From positions 1-64,000 of the forward strand of contig CAZFGK010000009.1 of NCBI GenBank assembly GCA_964518635.1: a stretch of 64,000 bases of DNA. The letters are read 5' to 3'. The translations under genes and the position numbers were made by a program. Numbering within the stretch: the stretch's first letter is position 1; each line of letters opens with the position of its first letter. The DNA is from CAZFGK01 sp964518635. Lineage in GTDB: Bacteria > Zixibacteria > MSB-5A5 > GN15 > FEB-12. The notes under the pieces were generated by a model, which was not told the DNA's origin, did no database searches, and was given only the letters and a program-made list of their open reading frames with translations. Below, one piece after another: positions 47,529 to 57,732 of this stretch.

Positions 47529-50081
47529 ATGCGGAAGTTGTTACATCTCATGGGGATAGTTGGTCTCACGCTGATTGCGACCTCCACCCTCTTCGCGAAG
47601 ACATCTGACAAGCCGGTTCGCCCCACTGCGGGTGCCCGTTCACTAACCAGCCCTGCTCATGGTTCGTCTCAACATGATGTCGGGAATATCGTCCTGAGTG
47701 TTTCCAATAACGGGACGCTTGGGGCGAATTACTCTTCAACTAATTCGGACCTGTTCAGCAATGATAATCTCAAGAATTGTGAGTATCCCAAAGGATCCAA
47801 TTCTGAGTATCTGTTTGGCGCAGCGTTCTGGATTGGCGCAATCGTCAATCGAGATACGCTAGTCTCAACTGGGCAGGATGGGTGGCAAGGTGGCAGCGGG
47901 CAGGAGTTTTCCCCTACGGAAGAGCGACTCCCCTCTGGACTTCCGGCTAGTTTTCTCAGGCGGTCCACCCTCGATCCGACTAAGCCGGAGTTTAGAGGAG
48001 CAATTTCCGAAGAGGATTTTATTGCCGTCTACAATGACCAATGCACCGACTGTCCAAATACCGGGAATGACTTTCTATCAGGACGACCACACACCCCGCT
48101 CAATATCGAAATCACACAGAAGTCATTCTCCTGGTCATACAGCTATGCTGAAGACATTGTCCTCTTTGATTTCGAAATCAAGAACATCGGCTTTTCTCGT
48201 TTGCGTAAAGTCTATATGGGGTTGTATGTCGATGCCGATGTCGGTGGACTTGGTGCGGCTGTTGGTGGATCCGCGGACGACCTGTGCGGATTCCTGAAGT
48301 TTGCACCTGCTCTCTACATGCCGGAATCTTGCCGGGAAGTGGATACGGTCAATATCGCTTATATCGCAGATAATGACGGCGACTTCAATGAAGTCCTCTC
48401 CCCGCCAGTGCCGGATGTAACCGCTACTCGAATTGTGAGAACGCCATCTGATTCACTCGTGGTCTCTTTTAATTGGTGGATCGGGAATACTGCTGGAAAT
48501 CTGGATTTCGGACCTACCAGCGCATTTGATACGAGAGATTTCACCACAGGCGGAAGCGGAACCCCGGAAGGGGATCGCAATAAATACCATGTGCTGAAAA
48601 ATGGCGAGAACGACTATGATCAAGCATTTACTGCAAGTATCAAGACCAACGAAGTGTGGAAGCTACCCGGATCGCAGGCCTGCGCCTTTTCGGCTGGTTT
48701 TGACACAAGGTATCTCCTGAGTTTTGGACCATTTGATATTGATCCAGGTGGAAAGCTTCCCGTCTCCTTCGCCTATCTCGGCGGACTCAACCTTCATACT
48801 GATGCGGACAATGTCCTGAATCTTGCATGCGGTCCGGGTTATGACCCTGATGCATACTACGCTGGGCTTGATTTTACTGATCTCGGCGACAATGCCCGGT
48901 GGGCTTCATGGATCTATGACAATCCGGGAGTCGACTCAGATGGTGACGGAGATTTTGGACTTTCTCGAGTATGCAACACCACTGGAGATACCATTTTTTA
49001 TCAAGGTGATGGTGTACCGGATTTCAGAGGGGCCTCTCCGCCCCCTGCCCCAATTGTGAGACTCGTGAGCGACCTGGGACAGGTGACCATTCGCTGGAAT
49101 GGCGCTATAACAGAGAATACTGACGATGTCTTCTCAAAACGAATCGACTTTGAGGGCTACCGAGTCTATTACTCCCGCGACAACATCGACTTTAGCGTCG
49201 TTTCGTCGTACGATCTGGATAATTACAACAAGTATGTATTCGTGGCGTCGACCAACGAATACAAACTCTTCGATTTCCCGTATACTCGTGACTCCCTCCG
49301 CTGCCTGTATGCTCCGGGTGGTTGCGGCGATGCGAACTGGGATCCGCTGAATTACACCAGATCATCCCCGTACCGACTTGCAGGTACCGATTCCGCCTTC
49401 TATTTCAACCCTCAGGATTTCAATCAGTCGAGTCTGACCAATCCGAAGGGAATCCGGAAGCGTTTCCCGAATGCGCCGAAACCAGAGAAACAATATCTGG
49501 TGATTGAGAACATTCCGGCCAATCTTCGCGACTCCCTACTCACAGAAGACAAGTACCTGAAGTACTATGAGTACGAATACACCTTTACCGATCTGCTTGC
49601 TTCGGTGAATTACTTTTTCTCAATTACTACTTTTGACTTTGGTTCGCCGCAGACTGGATTGCCGCCGTTGGAGTCTTCCGTCTTCTTAACCTCCACACAG
49701 TCGTATGCACTTCCGGATGCGCTTGCGGTGGAAGAAAACAAGCTGGATGCATTTGTCTATCCGAACCCTTACCGTGCGGACGGCAATTATCTCGAACGTG
49801 GCTATGAAGGACGGGATCCTGCGAAAGCATCTTTGACCCAGGACAAGCTCAAAGAAGTCCATTTCGCCAACCTTCCGAGAGTCTGCACCATTCGTATCTA
49901 TTCTATCGACGGTGACCTGGTTGATGAGATAGTGCACAACGAATCTTCGGCTCTCGCCAATCACGAGGTCTGGGACCTTATTTCCCGCAATACGCAGGAA
50001 GTAGTCTCAGGACTCTATTATTGGGTGATTGAGGAACCGAATGGCAGAACCCAAATTGGAAAGCTGTCGGTTATTCTCTAA
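47529..50081 (+). CDS. Large secreted protein of unknown function, trio copy 1
   Basis: 850 residues with a signal peptide (MRKLLHLMGIVGLTLIATST). I do not recognise the main body. It shares ordered conserved blocks with the next two genes: FGAAFWIGAIVNRDTLVS (~95), SFSWSYSYAEDIVLFDFEIK (~200), VRTPSDSLVVSFNWW (~305), GTPEGDRNKYHVL (~345), YLLSFGPFDIDPG (~395), DNPGVDSDGDGDFG (~470) and an Fn3-like GYRVYYSRDNIDFSVVSSYD (~545). The C-terminus (VYPNPYRADGNYLERGYEGR ... SGLYYWVIEEPNGRTQIGKL) resembles a FlgD-like or type IX sorting domain. The protein is probably exported and surface associated. It has its own promoter and terminator. Confidence 0.82.
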   Translation: MRKLLHLMGIVGLTLIATSTLFAKTSDKPVRPTAGARSLTSPAHGSSQHDVGNIVLSVSNNGTLGANYSSTNSDLFSNDNLKNCEYPKGSNSEYLFGAAFWIGAIVNRDTLVSTGQDGWQGGSGQEFSPTEERLPSGLPASFLRRSTLDPTKPEFRGAISEEDFIAVYNDQCTDCPNTGNDFLSGRPHTPLNIEITQKSFSWSYSYAEDIVLFDFEIKNIGFSRLRKVYMGLYVDADVGGLGAAVGGSADDLCGFLKFAPALYMPESCREVDTVNIAYIADNDGDFNEVLSPPVPDVTATRIVRTPSDSLVVSFNWWIGNTAGNLDFGPTSAFDTRDFTTGGSGTPEGDRNKYHVLKNGENDYDQAFTASIKTNEVWKLPGSQACAFSAGFDTRYLLSFGPFDIDPGGKLPVSFAYLGGLNLHTDADNVLNLACGPGYDPDAYYAGLDFTDLGDNARWASWIYDNPGVDSDGDGDFGLSRVCNTTGDTIFYQGDGVPDFRGASPPPAPIVRLVSDLGQVTIRWNGAITENTDDVFSKRIDFEGYRVYYSRDNIDFSVVSSYDLDNYNKYVFVASTNEYKLFDFPYTRDSLRCLYAPGGCGDANWDPLNYTRSSPYRLAGTDSAFYFNPQDFNQSSLTNPKGIRKRFPNAPKPEKQYLVIENIPANLRDSLLTEDKYLKYYEYEYTFTDLLASVNYFFSITTFDFGSPQTGLPPLESSVFLTSTQSYALPDALAVEENKLDAFVYPNPYRADGNYLERGYEGRDPAKASLTQDKLKEVHFANLPRVCTIRIYSIDGDLVDEIVHNESSALANHEVWDLISRNTQEVVSGLYYWVIEEPNGRTQIGKLSVIL

Positions 50082-50111
50082 ACAGAAAAGACTGGCCCAG
50101 ACTTGAATCTC

Positions 50112-50150
50112 GTGGCAGAGGGAGTTATTCTCTCTGCCACTTTCTTTTTT
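50112..50150 (+). terminator. Rho-independent terminator
   Basis: Stem of 9 bp (50112-50120 with 50132-50140), extendable to 13 bp with wobble pairs, followed by a T-rich tail interrupted by one C (50141-50150). Confidence 0.8.
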
Positions 50151-50164
50151 CCAGATGAGCACAA

Positions 50165-52723
50165 ATGACCAAACAAGTTGAGAGCAGTCCGAACATCAGC
50201 GAACAAGTGACCTCAGTCTCTGTGGTCGCGATGGTACTGCTTTTCTTAACGCTGTCATCTGCTCTTTGTCCGGCTGAGATTCTTGCACACCCCAAGGAGA
50301 AGCTGGCTCATCCCGAGCGGACACAATCATCTACCAGATCAGCCGCCGACCCGGAAGTCCTCTACACCGCACATACCAAAGGGAGGATGACCCTCGCCAT
50401 CGCAAACAACGGCACATTCGGAACATTTGGTGACGAAATCTTTGATCCGATTTCCGGCGAGCTCATTCTCTCCTGTGTCTATCCACGCAACAGTGACATC
50501 CTCTATCTCTATGTCGGTGCCTTTTGGGTTGGAGCCGTTGTCGGTAGGGACACCCTTGTGTCCTGTGGCAGCGAAGACTTCTATGTTTCGGAAGAATTCT
50601 GGCCGGATCAAGGTCTTTTCGGAAGATTCACGCGCCGCTCGATCGACCGGAATAGTCAATATTTTTCCACTCGCGCAGTCTCGGAAGAGGATATTCTGGC
50701 CGAGTATACCGATACCATCGTACGACTGGCCGGCATCGACAGTAAGGATGGGCGACCGCACGTTCCCCTTGGTATCAAAGTTTCCCAGCGATCGATGGCA
50801 TGGAGTTATGAGTATGCCGATGACTTCATCCTGTTCGACTACGAAATAGAAAACATCGGCTCGCAACGATTGCGAAAAGTCTTTTTTGGAATCTGGATCG
50901 ACGGAGATGTCTGGCATATTTCAAGACGTGGGCCTATTGGCTGGGAAGATGACATGGTCGGCTTCCTGCGTACCTGGGAAGCTCCCGAAGGTGGGGGCTA
51001 CCTCGATACCGTAAACATCGCATGGACTGCAGACAATGACGGCGATCCGGTCAATGGAGCCTTTGATATCGCCTCTCCGGGGAATGTTGTGGGTGCGCGA
51101 GTGGTTCGGACCCCAAGCGACTCCCTGTCCTATTCTTTCAACTGGTGGGTTACAAACTACTCCGATATTTCCCTCGATTTCGGCCCTCGCATGGCAGGAA
51201 CTGAAGAAGAGCCATTTCGTAATTTTGGCGGACGACAGGGGACTCCCGAAGGGGACCGGAACAAGTACTACATGATGAGAAAGCCTGAATTCGACTACGA
51301 TCAGCTCTTCACAAGTCAAAATCAATCATTCAGTGGTTTCCTTCCTCCACCACCTATTGCTGCCGACTTTGCCGACGGGTATGACACACGCTATTTACTT
51401 TCATTTGGTCCGTTCGATATCGAAGCGGGTCAAAAACTCCCCCTTTCCTTCGCATGGGTTGGAGGAACGAATGTCCATACCAGTACCGACGGGATCGCAG
51501 CATTCAACCCAGTCGATCCACAGGCCTACTATTATGGACTCGATTTCTCCAACTTTGCAGAAAATGCCAGATGGGCTGAATGGGTTTATGACAACCCGGG
51601 AGTCGACTCTGACGGTGATGGCTACTTCGGGGAGTTTCGCCTTATAGAGACCGATACCTTTTGGACGAAAGGGGATGGTGTTCCGGACTATCGGGGTGCT
51701 GGCCCTCCCCCAACCCCCATCGTACGACTCTACCCGAATACGGCAGAAATTGTGGTACGCTGGAATGGTTTCTATACCGAAACGACCCCTGATCTCTTTT
51801 TGAGAAAAAGAGACTTCGAAGGGTACAGAGTCTATATCGCACGGGACGACCGTGAAAATAGCTGGTCACTCCTCTCATCTTACGACAGGGAGGACTACAA
51901 CCGATATCGCTGGAAAAGAGTCTCCTCCGATTCGGGTGCATGGGTATTGGAGGAGACACCATTTACCCTCGACTCCCTGCGCCTCATCATGGGGATTCCC
52001 GACCTTGATCCATTGGAGTACACCTCCGTTCGCCCACTTCGAGTTGACACGACCCTTTATTACTTTGAGCCGCAGGATTTCAATCTCTCAGACTTGAATG
52101 ACCCACGTATCATTCATAAGGTCTATCCACTTGCAGCAAATCCCGGCACCGACAGCTCGTTGTGGGAGCCGGAAGATATTACGACTGAACACGGTATTCC
52201 GCTGCCTAAGTACTACGAGTATGAATACGTCATCAAGAACCTCCTCCCGTCGGTCAGCTACTACGTAGCAGTCACCACTTTTGATTTCGGATCGCCGCGT
52301 GTGGGACTGAAATCACTTGAGTCATCGGTCTATCTTTCGGCTATCAATGAATACCCGATGCCCTCGTCAGATACCGTGGCAGCTCAACAGCTCGATGTCG
52401 TGGTCTATCCGAATCCGTATCGAATTGATGGGGACTACGCAGCTCGTGGCTATGAAAATCGTGAAGGAGATCAAACCGCCGAACGGGCACGCCGGATTCA
52501 CTTTGCGAATATGCCCCCCCGTTGCAAGCTGTTCATCTATTCGATTGACGGCGATCTTATTCAGGAGATTGATCATGACGAACCTCCCGGCAGTCCCGGC
52601 TCACAGCATGTAGAATGGGACGTAGTGAGCAGGAATCGTCAGGAAGTCGTCTCAGGGCTCTACTACTTTGTCGTTCAATCCCCCGAACGCACGCAAATTG
52701 GGAAACTGATGATCTTGAAGTAG
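50165..52723 (+). CDS. Large secreted protein of unknown function, trio copy 2
   Basis: 852 residues, homologous to the preceding gene over its whole length. A longer N-region precedes the hydrophobic signal core (SVVAMVLLFLTLSSALCPAE). Conserved blocks: YVGAFWVGAVVGRDTLVSCG, SMAWSYEYADDFILFDYEIE, VRTPSDSLSYSFNWW, GTPEGDRNKYYMM, YLLSFGPFDIEAG, DNPGVDSDGDGYFG and GYRVYIARDD. The C-terminal domain carries VVYPNPYRIDGDYAARGYEN and SGLYYFVVQSPERTQIGKL. The gene lies 83 nt after copy 1, behind a terminator, so it may have its own promoter, though I see none that is convincing. Confidence 0.82.
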   Translation: MTKQVESSPNISEQVTSVSVVAMVLLFLTLSSALCPAEILAHPKEKLAHPERTQSSTRSAADPEVLYTAHTKGRMTLAIANNGTFGTFGDEIFDPISGELILSCVYPRNSDILYLYVGAFWVGAVVGRDTLVSCGSEDFYVSEEFWPDQGLFGRFTRRSIDRNSQYFSTRAVSEEDILAEYTDTIVRLAGIDSKDGRPHVPLGIKVSQRSMAWSYEYADDFILFDYEIENIGSQRLRKVFFGIWIDGDVWHISRRGPIGWEDDMVGFLRTWEAPEGGGYLDTVNIAWTADNDGDPVNGAFDIASPGNVVGARVVRTPSDSLSYSFNWWVTNYSDISLDFGPRMAGTEEEPFRNFGGRQGTPEGDRNKYYMMRKPEFDYDQLFTSQNQSFSGFLPPPPIAADFADGYDTRYLLSFGPFDIEAGQKLPLSFAWVGGTNVHTSTDGIAAFNPVDPQAYYYGLDFSNFAENARWAEWVYDNPGVDSDGDGYFGEFRLIETDTFWTKGDGVPDYRGAGPPPTPIVRLYPNTAEIVVRWNGFYTETTPDLFLRKRDFEGYRVYIARDDRENSWSLLSSYDREDYNRYRWKRVSSDSGAWVLEETPFTLDSLRLIMGIPDLDPLEYTSVRPLRVDTTLYYFEPQDFNLSDLNDPRIIHKVYPLAANPGTDSSLWEPEDITTEHGIPLPKYYEYEYVIKNLLPSVSYYVAVTTFDFGSPRVGLKSLESSVYLSAINEYPMPSSDTVAAQQLDVVVYPNPYRIDGDYAARGYENREGDQTAERARRIHFANMPPRCKLFIYSIDGDLIQEIDHDEPPGSPGSQHVEWDVVSRNRQEVVSGLYYFVVQSPERTQIGKLMILK

Positions 52724-52813
52724 ACGTCATCTTTGAGTAGTGTATGCCTCCCGAACAATTGCGGGTTCGCATCACACGCTTCTTACCTCACTGTACCGAT
52801 CTGAAGGGAACCG

Positions 52814-55282
52814 ATGAAATTTCGCATTGCTGATTTTTTAACAACACTGATTTGCCTCGCGGTCGTACTGCAATGCGCTGCGCTCTCCACCCTTGCCCAA
52901 AACGAATATCCGTCCCGAAATACGTCTCACAATCAAGGTGAACTACAGCTCACATTTGACAATCGAGGAACGATCGCGCTCGGAAAATACTTTTTAGAAC
53001 CGTTCGGTCGCGGGACGACGGTTGTTGATCCGTTTACCAGAGAACGGGTCACCGGCTGTATCTATCCACGCGGTAGCGCGGTTCGTTTCATGATGCAGGG
53101 AAATCTTCTGATCGGCGGAGTGGTGGGTCGCGATACGTTGGTTTCAAACTCATTCAACGAAATGTTTGCTGATCCGGAAACAACAGGGGAATTTGAGTAT
53201 ATCTCATCGGATCAGAATCATCTCTGGTACAGCCCCGATGCAGTTTCATCTCTTGATATTACCGCTCGCTACACCGACACTCTGCATGTTTCATCCTCCC
53301 CGTTCTGGTCAGACGTCCGCGATCATATTCCGCTAGGGCTTCGTATTACACAAAAGTCACATGCATGGAGTTCACCACACATTGATGACTTTGTCATCTT
53401 CGATTTCCATCTGGAGAATATCAGTGGCAAGCCAATCAAGGACGCCTATTTCGGCTACTATGTGCACGCTGCAGTTCAGGCGGTGCCGATCTTTCTTGAT
53501 TCACTCACCTTAAAAGAGGATGATGTCACCGGTTTTCTTGGTGCGTATGACTTTGATCCAGAGTGTGAAGGGAAAGATTCTCTCTGGCTGAGCTATGCCA
53601 TGGACACCGACGGAGACCCGGATCTTCGGACCAATAGCTGGTACAACTCGTCGGCACGAAGTGTTCTGGGAATCAGAGTACTCGGTTTTCCCAGCCCACA
53701 GTCCGGGGTGAACTACAACTGGTTTGTGAACGGCTTTCAACCGGAACGTCTCGCAACTACTGTCGATCAGCCTCGAGTTGGAGCGACGCCGTATACCTAC
53801 TGGCGCTCGAATGACAAAGAGGCCTACTACTATATGCGCCGGAAGACAATTGACTATGACCAGCTGTTCACCTCTATCAACAAACGTTCCCAGGGATGGC
53901 AAGCCCCTCCAATCAATGCTGGCAGTATCGCTAGAGGGGGACGACCATTCTATGTCTACTCCGTTGGGCCATTTAATATCGACGTCAACGGCACCGCGGA
54001 TATCGCACTAGCGGTAGTCGGGGGAACCAATGTTCATGTCGAGCCACGCGATTTTGCCAACACCTTCGCACCGATTGTGCCACAACCATTTTACGATCGA
54101 CTCGACTTTTCTAATTTTGCAACCAATGCTCGTTGGGCTAGCTGGGTTTTCGATAGTCCCGGCGTGGATACCGATGGTGATGGCTACAGCGGAGAGTTTC
54201 ACACTTGTGAAGGAAAAAGAGTCTACTACACCGGTGATGGAGTACGAGATTACAAGACGGATGGCCCTCCGGTCCGTCCGGTCATTCGAGTCGAATCAGA
54301 CCTGGGTAGACTGCGCGTCAAATGGAATGGATTTCTGTCTGAAACGACACCCGATCCACTTGGCGGAGCGATTGATTTTGAAGGATATCGTGTCTACATC
54401 GCTCGCGATCTTCAGGAAAACAGTTTCAGTCTTGTTGCAACCTATGATCGTGAAAATTTCCAGCGTTTCAAGTTCGGGCTTGAGCGTGGAAATCCAGTCT
54501 GGCGGCCAGTCGGTTTTCCGGTGACTCGAGATTCAATGAGAATTGAATTTGCAGATTCGACTTTCGAGCCAAATGACTATACCTTGACGAGTCCGCTGCA
54601 AGTTGGAAGCGACTATTTCTATTTCGCACCACAGGATTTCAATGCTTTCGACTTAAGCAGCCCCAACGGCATTCACAAAGTCTATCCAGATGCAATCGAT
54701 CCAGGGAATGACCCCTCACTTTGGTCTGAAGATGACGTCGTGTATGATTACGACCAGCCCTTGCCAAAATTCTACGAGTATGAATTTGTCATCGATTCCC
54801 TCCTTCCTTCTGTTCCCTATTACGTCAGCGTGACCTGTTTCGATCACGGCTTTCCGCAGGATGGTATCCAGCCGACTGAAACCCGATCAATCGACAATGC
54901 CATCCGTGAGTTTGCATTTCCGAATGTTGAAACGGTTGAAGATCAGAAACTGGATGTTTTTGTCTATCCGAATCCGTACAGGATCGACGGGGACTACGAT
55001 ATTCATGGATACGAGAATCGGGACAACACCCTCACTCCAGAACGTGCCAGACGTCTTAACTTCGCGAATCTTCCCAGAGTCTGTACCATTTCAATCTTCA
55101 GTCTGGATGGAGACAGGATCGATTCATTTGAGCATAATTTCCCCGAAGGAGGACCTACCTCGCAGGTTGCTGAGTGGGATTTGATTACCCGCAACAATCA
55201 GAGCCTGGTAAGCGGACTCTATTACTATGTAGTTGAATCACCCGGAAGAACACAGGTCGGCAAATTCATGGTGATCAAGTAG
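52814..55282 (+). CDS. Large secreted protein of unknown function, trio copy 3
   Basis: 822 residues; ATG with AAGGGA upstream, signal peptide ending near TLAQ. It is the most diverged of the trio: GNLLIGGVVGRDTLVSNS, SHAWSSPHIDDFVIFDFHLE, KEAYYYMRRKTIDYDQLFTS, YVYSVGPFNIDVNG, DSPGVDTDGDGYSG and GYRVYIARDLQENSFSLV are kept, while the VRTPSDSL block is replaced. The C-terminus has FVYPNPYRIDGDYDIHGYEN and SGLYYYVVESPGRTQVGKF. Its stop lies 6 nt from the convergent MFS gene. Function unknown. Confidence 0.82.
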   Translation: MKFRIADFLTTLICLAVVLQCAALSTLAQNEYPSRNTSHNQGELQLTFDNRGTIALGKYFLEPFGRGTTVVDPFTRERVTGCIYPRGSAVRFMMQGNLLIGGVVGRDTLVSNSFNEMFADPETTGEFEYISSDQNHLWYSPDAVSSLDITARYTDTLHVSSSPFWSDVRDHIPLGLRITQKSHAWSSPHIDDFVIFDFHLENISGKPIKDAYFGYYVHAAVQAVPIFLDSLTLKEDDVTGFLGAYDFDPECEGKDSLWLSYAMDTDGDPDLRTNSWYNSSARSVLGIRVLGFPSPQSGVNYNWFVNGFQPERLATTVDQPRVGATPYTYWRSNDKEAYYYMRRKTIDYDQLFTSINKRSQGWQAPPINAGSIARGGRPFYVYSVGPFNIDVNGTADIALAVVGGTNVHVEPRDFANTFAPIVPQPFYDRLDFSNFATNARWASWVFDSPGVDTDGDGYSGEFHTCEGKRVYYTGDGVRDYKTDGPPVRPVIRVESDLGRLRVKWNGFLSETTPDPLGGAIDFEGYRVYIARDLQENSFSLVATYDRENFQRFKFGLERGNPVWRPVGFPVTRDSMRIEFADSTFEPNDYTLTSPLQVGSDYFYFAPQDFNAFDLSSPNGIHKVYPDAIDPGNDPSLWSEDDVVYDYDQPLPKFYEYEFVIDSLLPSVPYYVSVTCFDHGFPQDGIQPTETRSIDNAIREFAFPNVETVEDQKLDVFVYPNPYRIDGDYDIHGYENRDNTLTPERARRLNFANLPRVCTISIFSLDGDRIDSFEHNFPEGGPTSQVAEWDLITRNNQSLVSGLYYYVVESPGRTQVGKFMVIK

Positions 55283-55288
55283 CGCACT

Positions 55289-56542
55289 TCACCCGAAGCG
55301 GACTGTCGACTCTGAACTCTTCACTTCTGGTTGAAAGCCAGACTTCAGCTTTCTATGAAGCTGCATGTAGCCGAACATTGAAACCAGAGCGAGGGATGAG
55401 ATGACTAGCCAGCACAGTTTCGGACTTGCCCCAAGCCATTCGAGTATGATCGTCCCGTAGACTGGTCCCAGCGACCATGCTGAAGTCTGAAAGAATCCAT
55501 ACACCCCCATATATCGCCCTGTTCTTCCGGTAGGCGCGAGTTTCGAAGTCAACGCCAGTTGCGCAGGTGAAACAATTACTTCACCGATTGTTACGATGAC
55601 AATACACGCAGCAAGCTGACCAAAGCTGGATGTCCACCCTATCAGACTATAGCCAACAAAATAGAGCAAGGCGCCGACCCATAGTTGCACCGTGAGCGGC
55701 CATCTTCCGGCAAGCCGAGCTACGGGAATTTGCAGCGCGACTACGAGTCCCCCATTCAAGCTAAACAAAATGCCGACTTGTGCCGCGGTGTACCCCCCCG
55801 AAGTTGTGGCATACAACGACAACGGCACGATCAGCTGCGAGATAACCAGTTGCAGAGCAAATGTCAGGAGCGCGTGCGAGAGAAGGATCGGATCTTTCCG
55901 GACTTCCAGAAGATCACGCATCCGAAACGGTTCTTCTTTTGTCGTAAGGTTGATTTCACGTTTTGGGAAACGTCGAAACACAAGCCCAGATGCGAGAGTA
56001 AGTAGTGCCGCGAAATAGAAGAGCCACGAGTATGAATAGCCGGATAAGAAAGCCGCAATAGCAGGTCCAATAGCCCAACCGAGATTCGCGCCGAGGTGCC
56101 CGATGGCAAAGGCATCGAGTCGATCTTTTTCAGATACAGAGTCAGAGAGTGACGCATTCAGCGACGAGAAGAAGATCGAACCCAGCACGAAAATGAAGAA
56201 CAGGGCAATTGAAAGTGGCCAAAGCCCTGTCTTGAATGCAACCGCCAAACCTAGACCGACGAAGGCAAAGACTCGAAGCAACTGCGACCAGATGAGAAGT
56301 TGACGCGCCCCAAAGCGATCATACCCCTCTCCTCCGATTGCCTGAAAGAGTCCTCGGGCAATTGCCATGCAGGCGAAGAATATTCCGATCTCGCCGGGGG
56401 ACATGCCGAGAGTCGAATTGAAATAGATCGAGACAAATGGAATCGCAGTCGCAAATCCCAATGATCCGACAAACCATCCGAAGGTGAGCAGCCAGACCGT
56501 TGGAGGAAAACGTGTGACATGACCGAAGAGATAACGAAACAT
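55289..56542 (-). CDS. Major facilitator superfamily transporter
   Basis: 417 residues from ATG 56542. About 12 hydrophobic membrane segments. The loop between helices 2 and 3 reads GEGYDRFGARQLLIWSQ, a form of the MFS signature (G-x-x-x-D-R-x-G-x-R). It resembles drug/sugar efflux-type MFS permeases, but the substrate cannot be inferred. It is the last gene of a minus-strand operon with a VOC protein and a glycosyltransferase-like protein, which might point to export of a related metabolite. Confidence 0.9.
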   Translation of the reverse strand: MFRYLFGHVTRFPPTVWLLTFGWFVGSLGFATAIPFVSIYFNSTLGMSPGEIGIFFACMAIARGLFQAIGGEGYDRFGARQLLIWSQLLRVFAFVGLGLAVAFKTGLWPLSIALFFIFVLGSIFFSSLNASLSDSVSEKDRLDAFAIGHLGANLGWAIGPAIAAFLSGYSYSWLFYFAALLTLASGLVFRRFPKREINLTTKEEPFRMRDLLEVRKDPILLSHALLTFALQLVISQLIVPLSLYATTSGGYTAAQVGILFSLNGGLVVALQIPVARLAGRWPLTVQLWVGALLYFVGYSLIGWTSSFGQLAACIVIVTIGEVIVSPAQLALTSKLAPTGRTGRYMGVYGFFQTSAWSLGPVYGTIILEWLGASPKLCWLVISSLALVSMFGYMQLHRKLKSGFQPEVKSSESTVRFG

Positions 56543-56577
56543 CAAGCGGAGAATATAAATCAGTGGGCACGGTACTG

Positions 56578-57723
56578 CTACCGAACTCTTCTCTCCTGCG
56601 ATATCAAATTCGCGATGTTTTGAAAGCCACCAAAGACGTGACCTCTTCGTGAGAAATCCGATAGCTCACAACATGTCGTTCTCCACCCCGAATCAGAGAT
56701 CATTGATCCAACCTGAGATGCACTTTCGGGAGTCAGGTCATATGCAAGATGGTAGTTGGCCGCGTAGGTGCGATTCATTGGCGCAAATGGCCCCATCGTC
56801 GGCGTATAACCGATCATCGGCAGAGACGCCGCTGCCGCCCAGTGAATTCGCTCATGATAAGGAGAGAGGAACAGATCAAAATCATTCCATCTTTTCACAG
56901 TCTCCCGATGAAGTTCATGCCGATCTCGATAGACAACCCAATCAACTCTTTCATTTCTGGTAATAGGCGACTTCTTGAGGCGAGAATGAAGCTTACCGTT
57001 CTCAGCAACAAAGAGAATCGACCGATGTCCTGCTTTTATCAGTGATTGAAGAGCTACGATGATCAGATCAAGATGTGGTTGAGGTTCGGCACCAGAAGAA
57101 AAGAATGCGGCGCAGAGCTGCCCTGCATGCCTGAGACGTTCGATACGATCTCCTGCCGCATGTTCTGCGATCGTCTCTATTTCAGATTCAATACAGGAGT
57201 TGGTCTCGACAATTCGTGATCGATCATTCACTACCGTTTCAAACTGCTCTGCTGTTTCTCGATTCGGCACGAGTATCTTGCCACCCGGATCGACTAGTGA
57301 AGATTCCGGTGCAACCAATTCCCCATGCTGATACCATACTTCCAATTCTGCAAGATTCACGGCAAGTAGCGGATGGTCTACGATGACAATCGTTCCTGCA
57401 TCACGATATCTAGCCACTTTGGAAGCAAGTCCGTTCTTGAGATACTCGGCAGGTTCGGATCGTCGATCCCCTTTTCGTATTTTTTCATAGATTTCGGTTT
57501 TCATTCCCCCCTGTGAACCAAAATGGTAAAGAAGTTTTGCGAGATTCCAACCGATCAGGGCAGGGGGATTCGCAAGTTCGAAAACAGTTCGGTACTCTAC
57601 AACGATGTCGGGGTACTCTGAACGAAGTGCCTGCTGAATGCCATCCAGATAAAACGGATGCCCGCGACCGATTCCGCAGCTCAGGAGCAGGACATCTGGA
57701 TAGCTCGGTGGAACTCTCGACAT
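56578..57723 (-). CDS. GT-B-fold glycosyltransferase-like protein (MGDG synthase/MurG-like)
   Basis: 381 residues. VLLLSCGIGRGHPFYLDGIQQALR at the N-terminus has the Gly-rich GxGRGH loop typical of MurG-, UgtP- and MGDG-synthase-like enzymes. The C-terminal half has AAFFSSGAEPQPHLDLIIVAL, and ASLPMIGYTPTMGPF stands in place of the usual donor-binding segment. The final GPFAPMNRTYAAN segment is also compatible with a sugar-nucleotide site. Overall similarity is weak, so the activity is uncertain. It starts 9 nt after the VOC gene and precedes the MFS gene by 35 nt. Confidence 0.55.
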   Translation of the reverse strand: MSRVPPSYPDVLLLSCGIGRGHPFYLDGIQQALRSEYPDIVVEYRTVFELANPPALIGWNLAKLLYHFGSQGGMKTEIYEKIRKGDRRSEPAEYLKNGLASKVARYRDAGTIVIVDHPLLAVNLAELEVWYQHGELVAPESSLVDPGGKILVPNRETAEQFETVVNDRSRIVETNSCIESEIETIAEHAAGDRIERLRHAGQLCAAFFSSGAEPQPHLDLIIVALQSLIKAGHRSILFVAENGKLHSRLKKSPITRNERVDWVVYRDRHELHRETVKRWNDFDLFLSPYHERIHWAAAASLPMIGYTPTMGPFAPMNRTYAANYHLAYDLTPESASQVGSMISDSGWRTTCCELSDFSRRGHVFGGFQNIANLISQERRVR

Positions 57724-57732
57724 TAACGTTTC

